A program made the position numbers and the translations under genes. DNA of 64,000 nucleotides from Climacium dendroides (taxonomy: Eukaryota > Streptophyta > Bryopsida > Hypnales > Climaciaceae): positions 101,716-165,715 of the forward strand of contig CATNNA010000080.1 in NCBI GenBank assembly GCA_950106755.1. Direction: 5' to 3'. Position 1 is the stretch's first letter. Every line of letters starts with the position of its first letter. Under the pieces are notes generated by a model. The model was given only the letters and a program-made list of their open reading frames with translations, was not told where the DNA came from and made no database searches. Shown here one piece after another: positions 13,535 through 24,500 of this stretch.

Positions 13535-14024
13535 ATATTATATTTTTGGGCTTCTATGCACTTCTTTGCACTTCTATGATTTTGTGCTTTTGTGAAAAAT
13601 GAGCTTTCATGATTTCAATTTCCTATTGCCACTACCAAATGATTTTGCGAAATTTATTCAATTGAAGCGACTTTGGATTCTACAATAATTACGTTGTTCA
13701 CAAATTTTCTTGACATTTATAAGTTTTTTTCGGAAGTCTTCCATTTGGGTTACCATTTTTTGTCACAAGAGAATCAAATTTCTAATGCATTCTAATGTAT
13801 GTGTATCTTTTACCATATTCATCATTGAATGCATATCATTTATCATTCATTACATTTCTATTGTTTATATTAATATATGCTTATCAATAAAAAAATATTA
13901 TATGAAAATTTTAGTAATTTTTAGCAGAAGATTTATTGAAATTCTTATTCTTCATTCTATCTAATACATAAAAATTCTAATGGAATTCTAATGGTGAATG
14001 TATAGCATAGCAAGCGCCAACCGC
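13535..14024 (-). mobile_element. MITE-like element, truncated
   Basis: AT-rich element matching the reverse complement of part of the 59.6-60.7 kb element. It shares the ordered blocks CACTTCTATGATTTTGTGC, TTTCATGATTTCAATTTCC, CAAATTTCTAATGCA and TTTAGTAATTTTTA. The right end has the family's terminal motif, AGCATAGCAAGCGCCAACC; the left end is missing. It lies between two blocks of the segmental duplication and is absent from the paralogous site, so it inserted after duplication or was lost there. No coding capacity. Confidence 0.75.
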
Positions 14025-15663
14025 TACTACGGCCTACAAGTCTTAAAGGAAAACAATATTTTGCCAATTTCATGCGGTTGGTTTTTTTATTAGCCGCGAG
14101 ATCTCCCCATACGTTGCATGGAATCCTGTTTTCAAAGACATTGATGAGTTATTATTAAGAGACATGACTAGGGAGACGTAGATTTGGGGAATCAGAAAAA
14201 AACCATTAAATATAATGTACCTTGCTGGAAGCATTAATGAAATGAAGGGTAGATGCTGCCCAGTGCTGATGAGACCTGATCTTCAAGGATGGATGAAATT
14301 GCATTCATTTCATGATTTGCTAGACGGCGGCGCCGGAATCAAATCAACTTGTCTTCCTCAGTTGCTGTCGTCTCCTAGCTCATGCTTAGTGGTTCGCGTC
14401 GGGAGCCATGTTGTTGTGAATGTTTAGGCGGAGCTTTGAGCGATCTTCTTTGCGGAGCTGTTCGCGTTTAGGGTTTAGGGAGCAGCGATTGTTCCGAAGT
14501 ACTGATAAGATCCCTTGTCGCGGTGAATGGTGTGGAAATCGATCCATGGTGGGTGAAGTCAGGAGTTCAGGGTGAGAAACGCTTAAAGCGGAAGAGGAAG
14601 GACGGCTTCGGATCTTTGTTACCGGAGGTGAGACATTACATCGGGAGAATTAACCCATCAAGCACCAGGCAACGGGAGACGAGTGCGGCTAAGAGCGGTT
14701 TTCGAGCGGGAGTGAACTACGGTACGGGGAGTTGGAATCACAGCGACCGATCGCGAGGGGAGTTTTCCGAAGCCTTCGTGGTACAAACACGAAGATCAGG
14801 GTTTACGGTGAGAGACCTCTCATAGTGCCATCATTTGAATGAGTGAGTAGCCGTGCGTGTCAAAGTGAGAGAGTCGGGTGCTTGAAAGCGGCTTCATCGT
14901 GCGGGGTTAAACCCGTTTTCCTTCGGAAGTCGTCGCTTGAAGCGAAGTAGGGTTGTTGAAGTTCAGTTGCGTGCAGAAAAGTCAGGTAGCTCCAAGCAAT
15001 TTCAGAGTTGAGTCTTCTTTTGGGGGGATTATAACACATGAATGGAAGATGCTGAAGCGATTTCCGGCGGTGCGCTTTAAGCTGTGTAACTGCTGTTGAT
15101 CTCTAAGGAATGTTGAAAGCAACAAAGTAGTTGAAGAAGTCGCTTCAACGAGAAGTTAGTTTGGTTCAACCGGTGAGCCCGTTTTTAGCTCAAGCTTCAA
15201 AAACAAGCCACCAATACTCTTGAAGAGGAAATTAGAGGTAGGATTACACTTTGAGTCTCGCTGGAAGTCGGGGTTCCACGTCAAAGGGTTTAGGCCGACT
15301 GATACGGTTGAAGCTTGGAGCCGAGCAAACGTACTTCGTGGAATCCTAAACCCTTTCCAAAGACCTCTCAATCAGGAGTAATTCAATTGAGAAGAAGAGG
15401 CCGCTGTGTACCGTAAAGAAGCTTTTAGCAAATGCAGATGATAGTCTTGGGATAACGACAGTCCCTGTTTCGCTTGAAGCGGTTTTACAGAGAAGACTAA
15501 GTAGAAAAGGAATAACGTGGTACAGAATGGCTTCAAGCGACTGAATTCAATTAGAAACGCTTGAAGCGATCGAAAGTACATATGTATATTTAGGGTTCAG
15601 GGTTTTAAAACCGAACCAAGAAGATCCGCGTGTCCATGAAGGTTTAGGGAACTGCTTAAGCAA

Positions 15664-17745
15664 ATGAAAAATGCTTGGAGCGATTACAGAAGCGTGAGGC
15701 TAACTGACTTGAGCAACCTCACTTTTGATTCAGATAATTGGGTAGTAAGTATGGAGAAGGCTGCACCGAAGGAAATATACCCCACGAACTTCAAGCAACG
15801 ATTGAGTGCTCACCAAGACAAGCTGGAGAAGGCAGGACTTTGGTACTACGTCGACCGCTTCCGTGAACCTACCACTTATCGGGGGGACATTTTGGAATCC
15901 ATGGTACAAACGTTTCAGGAAGAGTCGGATGACTTCATCGTGCAATTTGCGGGCTCTCAACTGCGTATCACCTCAGCCACTCCAGCAATGTTTCTTCAAC
16001 TCCCTCGCAGGGTACGCTGCCCAACGTTGAGTCGACTCCAGGAGCCATCCAAGAAGGTGTGGAAGGACATTTTCCCGGGGGGTAAGGAGGAGGCTTATGA
16101 CCCACTAACTCGGAGGTGGGAGTATGTGGAAGCCGTGGAGCCCTGGAATGCATGGTTTTCGTTTGTCAACCGATACATTTGTTTCGAGGAATTTCCCACA
16201 GAGTTGCCGATGTCTACAGTTCGTATGGCGGTTGCGGCTTTGGAGGGAATTAGGTTGGATTGGAGTATGCTATTCATCCACCACCTGAAGAGATCTTTAC
16301 GAGAAATGAAGGCGGGCTCACTCGGAGATAAGCCCGTGAAGCACATCCTTACAATGTTGTGGGAGATGAGCTACAAGCATGACTTCACTGTTCCGCTTCA
16401 TAAGGCGATTGCTTCGCCTGTCCCACCCTTAAGGGAGAAAGGACTAGTCTCGGAGGAGGAAATGAATCGCTCGCAGCGGGAGAAGTTGACTTCCAATCCA
16501 CACCAAGCGGGACCCTCCGGCGCTCAAGCTGGGGAAACATCGCGCAAGAAGAAAACGACCGAACTCCGATCAGCTCCAGTACCAACCTCCCCTTCCGGTT
16601 GGGTCCAAGAAATTATAGCGGGTGTAACCAATCAGTTCAAGGGACAGGTCGCTTCAGCGTCTGATTTGATTGTCCGGGACACACGTATTGCGTAGTTGGA
16701 GGAGACATTGCGGAAGAATCGAGAGGAAACCGAAGAGCTTGAAAAGTATGCGAAAGGTGGAGGGTGTAGTGACGAACAACTTCAAGCCAAGGACAAAGAA
16801 TGTGTTCGGCTGAAGAAACGTCTAGAAGCGTTGGAGTTAATAGTGACAACCCAGGAGGATCAAATCCATCGACTTCGAAGGGAGAAAGAGGACTGGGACA
16901 CCCCTTTCGCGGAAAAGGAGCAAGCGCTTCAAGCGGAACGTGTAGCCCAAGATCGGAAGGTAGCCGAGCTTCGAGCTGCACATGCTGATGAAGCGCTAGG
17001 CAACAATACTTACTTGGGCTCCTACAAGGCTTTGTTTGATCGCTTCAGCGAACCTCCCTTCATCAGCTGGAAGGCCATCGAGTGGATGTTGCAGGATTTT
17101 GGCTTGGCGAGGAAGCTGGATTCACCACCAGACAAGGTGATGCGGTTGAGGAGTGATGCAGTAGATACGACATGGACCCTCCATCCTCCTTCCGCTGTGG
17201 TGCGTGATCCAAGATTTTGTCCATGTCAGCGACATTATCGGTGGGATCCTAGGGCCACAATCGACAGCGTGGAGTACAATTGGCCGCGAATTCTTGGACC
17301 GTTCTATTCTCCTGATGAATGCGCGTCAGCTTATACCAAGTTCTTTGAGCAGCATCGGAGTCATCATGATCGAGTTTGCTTCAGAGCAACGGTATTTTCA
17401 GCAATCCTGGCACACTAGTGTCGGAACTTTCGGGTGACTCTGGACATGAACGTGTTTGATGCCGGTAGAAAGGAGTTTTGGCTTTTCATGCGGTTGCAGT
17501 ACAGTAGTTCCAGATTCACCCGTTTGCTTGAAGCTATGGCGATTTCCAATTTCATTGCTGGGGTGCATCATTCCTTGGTGGACGAGCAGACTAATTTTTA
17601 CCCGAGTTGCCAACGCTTTTTAGCTCATCAAGCCCGTCATAATTTTACAACGCTTAAAGCGGATGACCACCTGTTCAAATGCTTGAAGCAAGCCCGAGAG
17701 TGGGAACACCGATCCAGTGAAGGTCAGAATGAATCTAAGCAGTGA
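15664..17745 (+). pseudogene. Element A long ORF, broken by two TAG codons
   Basis: One frame of 693 codons from ATG at 15,664 to TGA at 17,743, interrupted by TAG at 16,693 and 17,416. In copy 2 these codons are CAG (Gln) and TGG (Trp). I do not recognise the family. An N-terminal globular part (about residues 1-265) contains EKAGLWYYV, ATPAMFLQLP and WKDIFPGGKEEAYDP. A Ser/Pro/Lys-rich linker follows (about 265-330), then a coiled coil rich in Glu, Lys and Leu (about 345-435), then a C-terminal part with SWKAIEWMLQDFG, RDPRFCPCQRHY, CRNFRVTL and FYPSCQRFLAHQARHN. No zinc knuckle or catalytic triad is evident. An in-frame 3-bp length difference from copy 2 near 16,010 suggests past selection on the reading frame. 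Confidence 0.7.
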
Positions 17746-17815
17746 CGCTGATTCCTGACGGTTTGAGTCGAAAGCTCCAGTGGGGGGGGGGGTCTATGTA
17801 AACGTCGGACATTGT

Positions 17816-17857
17816 AAATAAACATTTCCTTTTGTAAATAAACATTTCCTTTTGTGA
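17816..17857 (+). repeat. 20-bp tandem duplication in element A 3' region
   Basis: AAATAAACATTTCCTTTTGT occurs twice in tandem here, just downstream of the ORF, but once in copy 2 (about 47,470). AATAAA is a plausible polyadenylation signal, so copy 1 would carry two. Confidence 0.8.
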
Positions 17858-17972
17858 TAATTTGTCTCCATCGGTCGTAGTAGTTGTGTACTTTTCATAA
17901 GCATTGGTTGTGTTGTACCTGCTCCAATCAAACTTGTGGATGGAGCGAGTGACCGCGTGTGTTTGATGGAAT

Positions 17973-18836
17973 TGGTTTCTTTCAATATGGTGTGCTATAT
18001 GGAGTATATTGAGTTGTGTCTTCCCTCTGCAGGGTCCGAATGTCATGCAAGTTCAGCTGCTCTCCCTATTTGATTTCTTCCTAGAGTGTCTAGAGTGGGT
18101 TCAGGGTCGACTCGGTGGGGGTCACCGGGCGTGTGCATGCGTGCGGGTTTAGTTCTTTTTTCTGTAAGCGTGTGTGTGTGTGTTCGAGCCATCTTCAAAT
18201 CCTACAGATTGGGGCTTTATTTGGCCTTGTCTACGGTACAGACAAGCTCCCTCTCGGTGTAGCTTGGTCAAGCTGGGTCTACAATGTCAGGGCTGAGACC
18301 CAAAACGGCATGTTCAAGACGTGACCTCACTTCATGCAACATGCTGTTACTAAATGCTATGGCCGACCTCTACAGAAGTAGCACAACTCGAGAGGTGGGA
18401 GACGGGTTTCTTGCAAAACAGATGGGGATTTCAGTTTTGACTTTCGAGATCTATCTCTCCAAAATGGTTATCATTTTTCAAAATTTGACTCTGTTTCTGT
18501 GGTACACTGAAATTTGCGTGTAATTGATTGATTTTCAGGGTTTAGTCTTGGACGTACATCGCCACAGTCGTTTTCCATTACCGCAATTCCAGTCGCTCAT
18601 AAGTAGTGGTTTAGGTCTGACGCGAGGATTTGCCAGGTATCGTCTTCTTTCCCATTCTCTTGCATTTAGCAGAACATGTGGATTACATAATTTGGAAGCA
18701 TTGTTTTTTGTTATTTTCATCGTATCTTCAATTGCTTTCGAGTCTACGTGACTTGGTTTCCAATTCAATCTTGTTCGCAACAAGTATGATTGTGGTGACG
18801 ATCCTGCTTATTTTCTTCTGATATCATCTGAACTGT
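17973..18836. other. No recognisable gene
   Basis: Unique sequence with a GT run near 18,170 and telomere-like motifs near 18,097, 18,536 and 18,610. No long ORF or family match. Confidence 0.5.
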
Positions 18837-19080
18837 GAAAGCAATCCTCCACGTTCATGTCCATCGTGAGATCCCCCAATCTTCTTCATGTGGGTTCCCC
18901 TCCGCTTTCCTTAACAAGGTTCATCGGGCGATCTCCCGATGCTCTACGTTGTGCTTCATCAGTTGTTCCCCTGCATTTATTATTGATAAGGTTCATCGAG
19001 ACAACTCCCAATCCCCTACGTTTAGGTTCTTCAGGGGATGTCCCGATCCAGTCCTCCTCTTAATTAAGACGACTCCTCCT
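18837..19080 (+). repeat. Diverged satellite-related units
   Basis: Two or three degenerate copies of the 98-bp satellite theme. A block near 18,905-18,960 keeps CATCGGGCGATCTCCCGATG followed by CTCTACGTTGTGC; the neighbouring blocks keep only GTTCATCG and CTCCCAAT fragments. The orientation matches the main array. Confidence 0.7.
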
Positions 19081-19984
19081 TTGCTTCAACACCCTAAACC
19101 TCAAAAATAACATTAGGGACAGAAAGTGTCCTCACCTCACACTTTTTCAAGTGCAGTTTAAGTTTAAAGCGTCACAACTTTCGCATGCAAGGACCACATT
19201 CGATAAAACTTGTTGGTCAAGTTTCATTCTCTTTTCTAGTTTGCGTGGTTCAATCTTCGGGTCAGTGTAAGACATTCCGATTTTTTGGAAGCCACCCAAA
19301 GTTTGGAGGTTCTATTTCAGTTCAGCAAACTGCATTGTAAGGGTTTAGTCTTTGGGGCCTTATATCTCCTTCATCCATTGTTCGTTTCCAATAAAATTTG
19401 TTGGGTTTAGGGTTTCAGGGTGGTAAGTCTATTTATGGCAGGTTTTGGGTTTCAGGTGAATCCAAGTTGTATTGAACGCTTGGGAGCAATTCAAAGTTTC
19501 AAATCCTGCCATTTTGGAAGTGCAGTGAGCTTCCACGACTTGTTATTTCTTCATTCAAAGTCCAATTTCAATACATTTCCATAGAAAAGTTGCACATCTA
19601 AGTCTAGTATGTGTGGCCAAAACATCATGCGAATTCAAAAAATAAATGAATGACGTAGGAATCCATCGTCTTTGCGGAAGTAGGAATCCTAAAATCCAAG
19701 AGGACAACACCAACCTTCATGATGAACCCCCATCAGTAGAACCCTGGAGGTCTCTCAATTCGAACCAAATTTCCTCTGCGGTTTTTCCGAACAGGCAATC
19801 ATCCAATCCTCCGCGCTTGGGACTGAATGAGTGGAGGGGGAGGGAGGGCTTCATCGAGAGATGTCGCATTCCCTTGAGTTAAGCTTTACTAGGCGATCTT
19901 CCCCATCCCTTGTACTAAGGTTCCTCAATAGATCTCCCGGCTCCCCCGCGTTGATGTCCGTCGGGAAATCCTCCAATCCTCCTC
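19081..19984. other. No recognisable gene
   Basis: Unique, moderately AT-rich sequence with telomere-like motifs near 19,338 and 19,405. Weak satellite-like fragments (CATCGAGAGATG, GATCTCCCGGC) appear from 19,850 on. Confidence 0.5.
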
Positions 19985-20510
19985 GTGTAGGTTCCCCCTC
20001 CACTTCCCTTAAGAAGGGTCACCGGGAGATCTCCCAATGCTCCACGTTGAGCTCCATCCAGAGATCTCCCGCATCACCTCATACAGGTCCCTACACTTCC
20101 CTTAGGTCAAGAAGGGTCACCTCACCGGGTGATCTCCCGATGCTCTACATGGAGCTCCATCCAGAGATCTCCCGCATCACCTCGTACAAGTCCCTACGCT
20201 TCCTTTAGGTCAAGAAGGGTCACCTCACCGGGCGATCTCCCGATGCTCCACATTGAGCTCCATCCAGAGATCTGCCGCATCACCTCGTACAAGTCCCTAC
20301 GCTTCCCTACGCTTCCCTTAAGTCAAGAAGGGTTACCTCACCGGGCGATCTCCCGATGCTCCACGTCAAGCTCCATCCAGAGATCTGCCGCATCACCTCG
20401 TATAGGTCCCTACGCTTCCCTTAAGTTAAGAAGGGTCACCTCACCGGCGATCTCCCGATGCTCCACGTCAAGCTCCATCCAGAGATCCCCTGCTTCACGT
20501 TGAACTTCAT
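19985..20510 (+). repeat. Minor array of the satellite family (~105-bp units)
   Basis: About five tandem units of 104-110 bp, clearly homologous to the 98-bp satellite. They keep the same order of blocks: TTCCCTTAAG-TCAAGAAGG, CACCGGGTGATCTCCCGATG, CTCCAC, AGCTCCATCCAGAGATCTCCCGCATCACCTCGTA, CAAGTCCCTACGC. Units here are longer and share GTCACCTCACC and CCAGAGATC, so this is a separate subfamily. Overlapping ORFs run through it only because the repeat lacks stops in some frames. Confidence 0.88.
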
Positions 20511-21500
20511 GGTTGAAACTGTTTTTCATTCTTTACTAGACCTGCCTTGCTTAGCTTTGTAACATGTGGATTAAAAAATGTGTATTTGCGTTATAAACAT
20601 TGAGAAGTAGAAAATACTTATTTATCAATTTTCATGGACAGGTAAAGTAAATTTCAATACAAATGTAATGAACTCTACTTTATTTGTGACAATACAAATT
20701 CATAAACAAATTCCTTCCATTTCCTTAGAGTATGTTGTGGAGTGAGGAGCTCCTTATATTCATAAGGATGGTGTTTAGGGGATTAGATCAAACCATGTGG
20801 GATATCTAAATTAGAAGGAATAGGAGCTCTATGAGACATAGTGAAGTGAAATTTTGGGTTTAGGGTTAAAACTAGGATTTAAAACCTCATTTAGGCATAG
20901 TAAAACATCTTATTTCAAAAATCTTGAAACTAGGAAAAGTTGGCCAATCTATATTTTTTAGCTCCAAGAATCCGTTTAGGGTTTTAGAACTCCAATCAAA
21001 AGTTATAGACAAGCATAAGAGAAGGATTGGAAAAGGAGACCTTTTTGACATTTTCAAGCATGCTTTTCAAAAAAATTATCATCAAGTATTTCATTATATA
21101 CGATTTCGAATCACATGTTAGCAATACAATGCTCCGAAAATATATATTAAACCGCAAATGCATTCGAATATTTTGTGATGAATTCAATTTGAACCTATAG
21201 TATAGAAATCTTTGGATTTGGTGTATGTCATTTCACAAGGATGCAAACAACTAAAAATTAGTTTGAACCTAAAAAAAGGGTTGCTTTTCTATGTAAATGA
21301 TTAGAAGTAGTGATTCAATGCTTTTATGACTACAAGTTCATGTGTTTAACTATTAAGGTTCTATGACCATGTTTCCATCAGAAATGCTTTGAAACTACCC
21401 TTTTGAGTACAACTATCAAATTTCAGGGGGACAATTGTTTTTGACACATTTAACCATAGGATCTTCTAGTAAATTGACTTCAGAATATGTGGTACAAAAT
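20511..21500. other. AT-rich, no recognisable gene
   Basis: AT-rich sequence with telomere-like motifs at about 20,774, 20,860 and 20,975. A short dispersed motif, CCTCATTTAGGCATAGTA (20,884), recurs near 43,196 and inverted near 38,160, marking fragments of a dispersed repeat. Confidence 0.5.
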
Positions 21501-21539
21501 TCAAAAACTTGCATTCTGTACACTGTACAATACAAGTGT

Positions 21540-24500
21540 TGAAATGCATTAAAAAAAAATTTTTTAACCTTGCTACACATTGGGCACCTACACTTGAGAT
21601 GCTCACTTTTCTACAAGAAAATGTCAAAAACGGTGGTGTTTCTTCCATTCACCATTATGTAAAAAGGTTTCTCCCCTGACGACTCCCTCTTTTGCATCGC
21701 AAGGTCTCTGTTTGCCCTTTTCCTCTCACGAATAGTCTTGCCTTTCGACTCCGACAGAACCGACGTCTGGGGCAAGGGGCTGTTGCGACGATCATGAACT
21801 GAAACATTTTGGAAGTCGCCATCGTCATCACTTATAAGAATTACCTGCGTCGACCCTTGTTGTGGCAGAAGCTGCAAGCCATCTTCCTTGAACTGCAATG
21901 TAGGATGCAATGCTGCATTCTTCTCCAACGTCCGAATGGAAACATGTAGACAACTCTCCTGCAACAAAGGACTTCCAATGCGCACCATCCCAGCACGTCT
22001 TTGTTCCCATCCACAGAAGAGAACATTAGTTACAAAAATGAAAGCACTGCGACCACACATCACAAACCTAAATGCATTTCTGTACAAATTGAGAATGGTA
22101 ACTTCATTTACACATCCAATTCTATGATATTGAAGCTTTCTATTAGAAAAGAATTTCAATCATGTACATTGCCATTCTCACTACACATTACCTTACGCGG
22201 ATCATCGAGATCAGTGTCAAGTGTCTCCTCATCCTCCGCTTCCGCTAACTCTTCCTTTTTCCGCTTGCCCTTCCCATGAATGTCCTCTCCATGTCTGAGC
22301 TCATCCACAGGCAAAACTAGCGAGTGCACATGTTCTGGGCCATTGTCACGCATCTTCCTACGTTGAACTTCATTCTCTAACTCTTCCCCGGTGACACTTG
22401 CACATACTTTCCTTCTCTTCTGAGGTCGGGCTTTGTCAATAAAAGGAGACACACCTTCATTTGGACGAACAATGACCCACCCTACATATCCATCGAGGAC
22501 GTTTTCAATGAACATAATCCAGAAACACACACAAAAAGACATCTACAAAAAATGGTCTTCAGAAACAATTGCTTTCAAAACACATGTCATACCATCATGG
22601 CTGACTACATGCAAGCATCCTTCAGAAAACATCCTGGACAAATATTTCGACCTCACGGGCTCATGTTTAGGGTTTAAAACAACACTCCCGCAATTTGTAG
22701 CTTCGTGGCCAAGTACTGAGAAAGCTTCTGCTGGCTCCTTACCAGTACTAAAGGCTCAATCCTATTCGGTGTCTGCATATTTGAACTCTGTATATGCATT
22801 GGCGAGGATCGCTGCATCCCCTCATTGTCATGATACAAATAAATAAATTCTGTAACCATTGCATTCATTCATTACACATGCGAAACCAGTCTTGACTCTC
22901 ACCGTCATTGGAAGTTGCTGCCTTTGCTGCCATCAACGTCTCCTTCATGCTTAAGAGCATTCTGTACTCTTTCTCGCTTATGTTCACAGTTCCTTCAGCT
23001 CGACCTTCAAGATTCGTGCCACTTCGTGACTTACCTTGTGCAACAACTGCTGCCTTTGCTGTGCGATTGGATTTTGCTGAAATCTCTGACGCCCTACATT
23101 CTTTAACTAGTCTATCAATTGCAGGCACTTTTGCTTCATTCCCTTTTTGGTTGGGCAGTACCTTCTCAGTTGACATGCTTTTCCGTCTAGACTTCTTACC
23201 CCTCGACCAAGTTTCGAAGCCCTGATTTCGACTTCCTTCCTCTTCGGAGGCGTCCATGCTCAAAATCACCTAACACATGGAAGAGGGTTTAGGGTGCACG
23301 CTGTAATTGCATATGAATTCAAGACTCTAGGTCTTCGAAACAATAATAACAACGGCAGTTGTACTTTTCAAGCCACCTACAAAGGGAATTCAACGGTGTA
23401 CGTTCTCAGTTCAGCAATTCTCATCTTCAATTCGTCCACCTCATTATCCAAACTATACAGGTTCATCTTAGGATGTGACCACATTCAACTAACTCTCTCT
23501 GTACAGACGTTCCTTCTTCATACATGTACTCAAGTCGTACTCTCACTTCCTTTCTGTACTCTTTCCGCTTCAATGTCTGCTGAGGAGTGCATTCAACTAA
23601 CGAAAAACAAAGGCTTAAACAAAGATAACTAACAACTCCAATTCTTATCGCAATCACAAGAAAGACCTCTTCCCTCGTGAACTTCAATTTCATGAAGTGC
23701 ACATGAGTAATATGCAAGACTATGGCAATAATGAATGTCCAAACAGTTGATCCCTATCCGTCCCGAATCCCATTGGCATATACAGTTACGTACAAATTCT
23801 GGCAATAGACGTCATGCATTGCACTTCCTTCAAGTAACCGCAGAAGAATTCCTAATGCGCTTCTGATCAGTTATGCACGAGGTCTGTGTTCAATGTGCCT
23901 CAGTCAGCAATGTTCTTTCATTATGTACTTCTCTTGCACTTGGAACAGAATTTCTGAAAATGGAAGCTCCTCAAATATCATCGAAGTCAATTCTGCCTTC
24001 CACTATGCTTCAAAACCCTCAGCAGTCGTCCTTGGGCCAGAACATTGACAAAGAGTCATGTAGGCAGGAGCACGTGCAAACACACACGACTTACTTTCAA
24101 TTCATGCAGAGAAAGTAAGCACGCTCACCTCCTGTCTTCTACTCGAGGTTGCTGCTCCTGTGTTTTTAAACTGCGAGGGCAATGAAGGCTCTGTCCGACG
24201 ACTTCTTCCTATACTGTCAGGCTCCTTCTTGACCGCAACGATACTGCTTGATATTGATTTTGCACTAGCTTCTGTTTCTCCATCGCGTTCTCTGTCAGTG
24301 TCTTCTGAATTGTTGTCGTTGTCTTCAAACTCCTCTTCGTCGTCCTCTTCAGCTTCCTCTCCTTCGTTTTCGCTGGACGAACTCCTTACAGTCCTCCCTT
24401 CTACAAAATCTTCGTCCGAGTCAGATGCTGTATCCTCGTCTTCTTCGGAGGTGTCGCTTGCTTTTTGGGCGACGACGACTACCTTCTTCCGCGGCCGAAG

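Larger units (their letters stand above)
14073..17972 (+). mobile_element. Element A, copy 1 (unclassified)
   Basis: A 3.9-kb block matching 43,716-47,608. It starts at a T-rich tract followed by AGCCGCGAGATCTCCCC and ends where copy 1 diverges from copy 2, about 270 bp before copy 2's 3' end. A leader of about 1.6 kb carries telomere-like motifs and a palindromic CGCTTNAAGCG motif, followed by one long ORF at 15,664-17,745. No reverse transcriptase, integrase or DDE domain is visible, and no terminal repeats were found. A related 5' region lies at 38.64-40.2 kb and a related 3' end at 49.24-49.65 kb, so this is a dispersed family. It could be non-autonomous, a gag-like fragment or a new class. 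Confidence 0.7.

Noticed and set aside
14073..17972. LTR retrotransposon
   Set aside because: No long direct repeats at the ends, no primer-binding site, and no pol domains in any frame.
19831..20503. Proteins of 124-125 aa with repeated S-S-I-Q-R-S-P-A-S words
   Set aside because: These are translations of the ~105-bp minor satellite array, with the same words appearing in overlapping frames.
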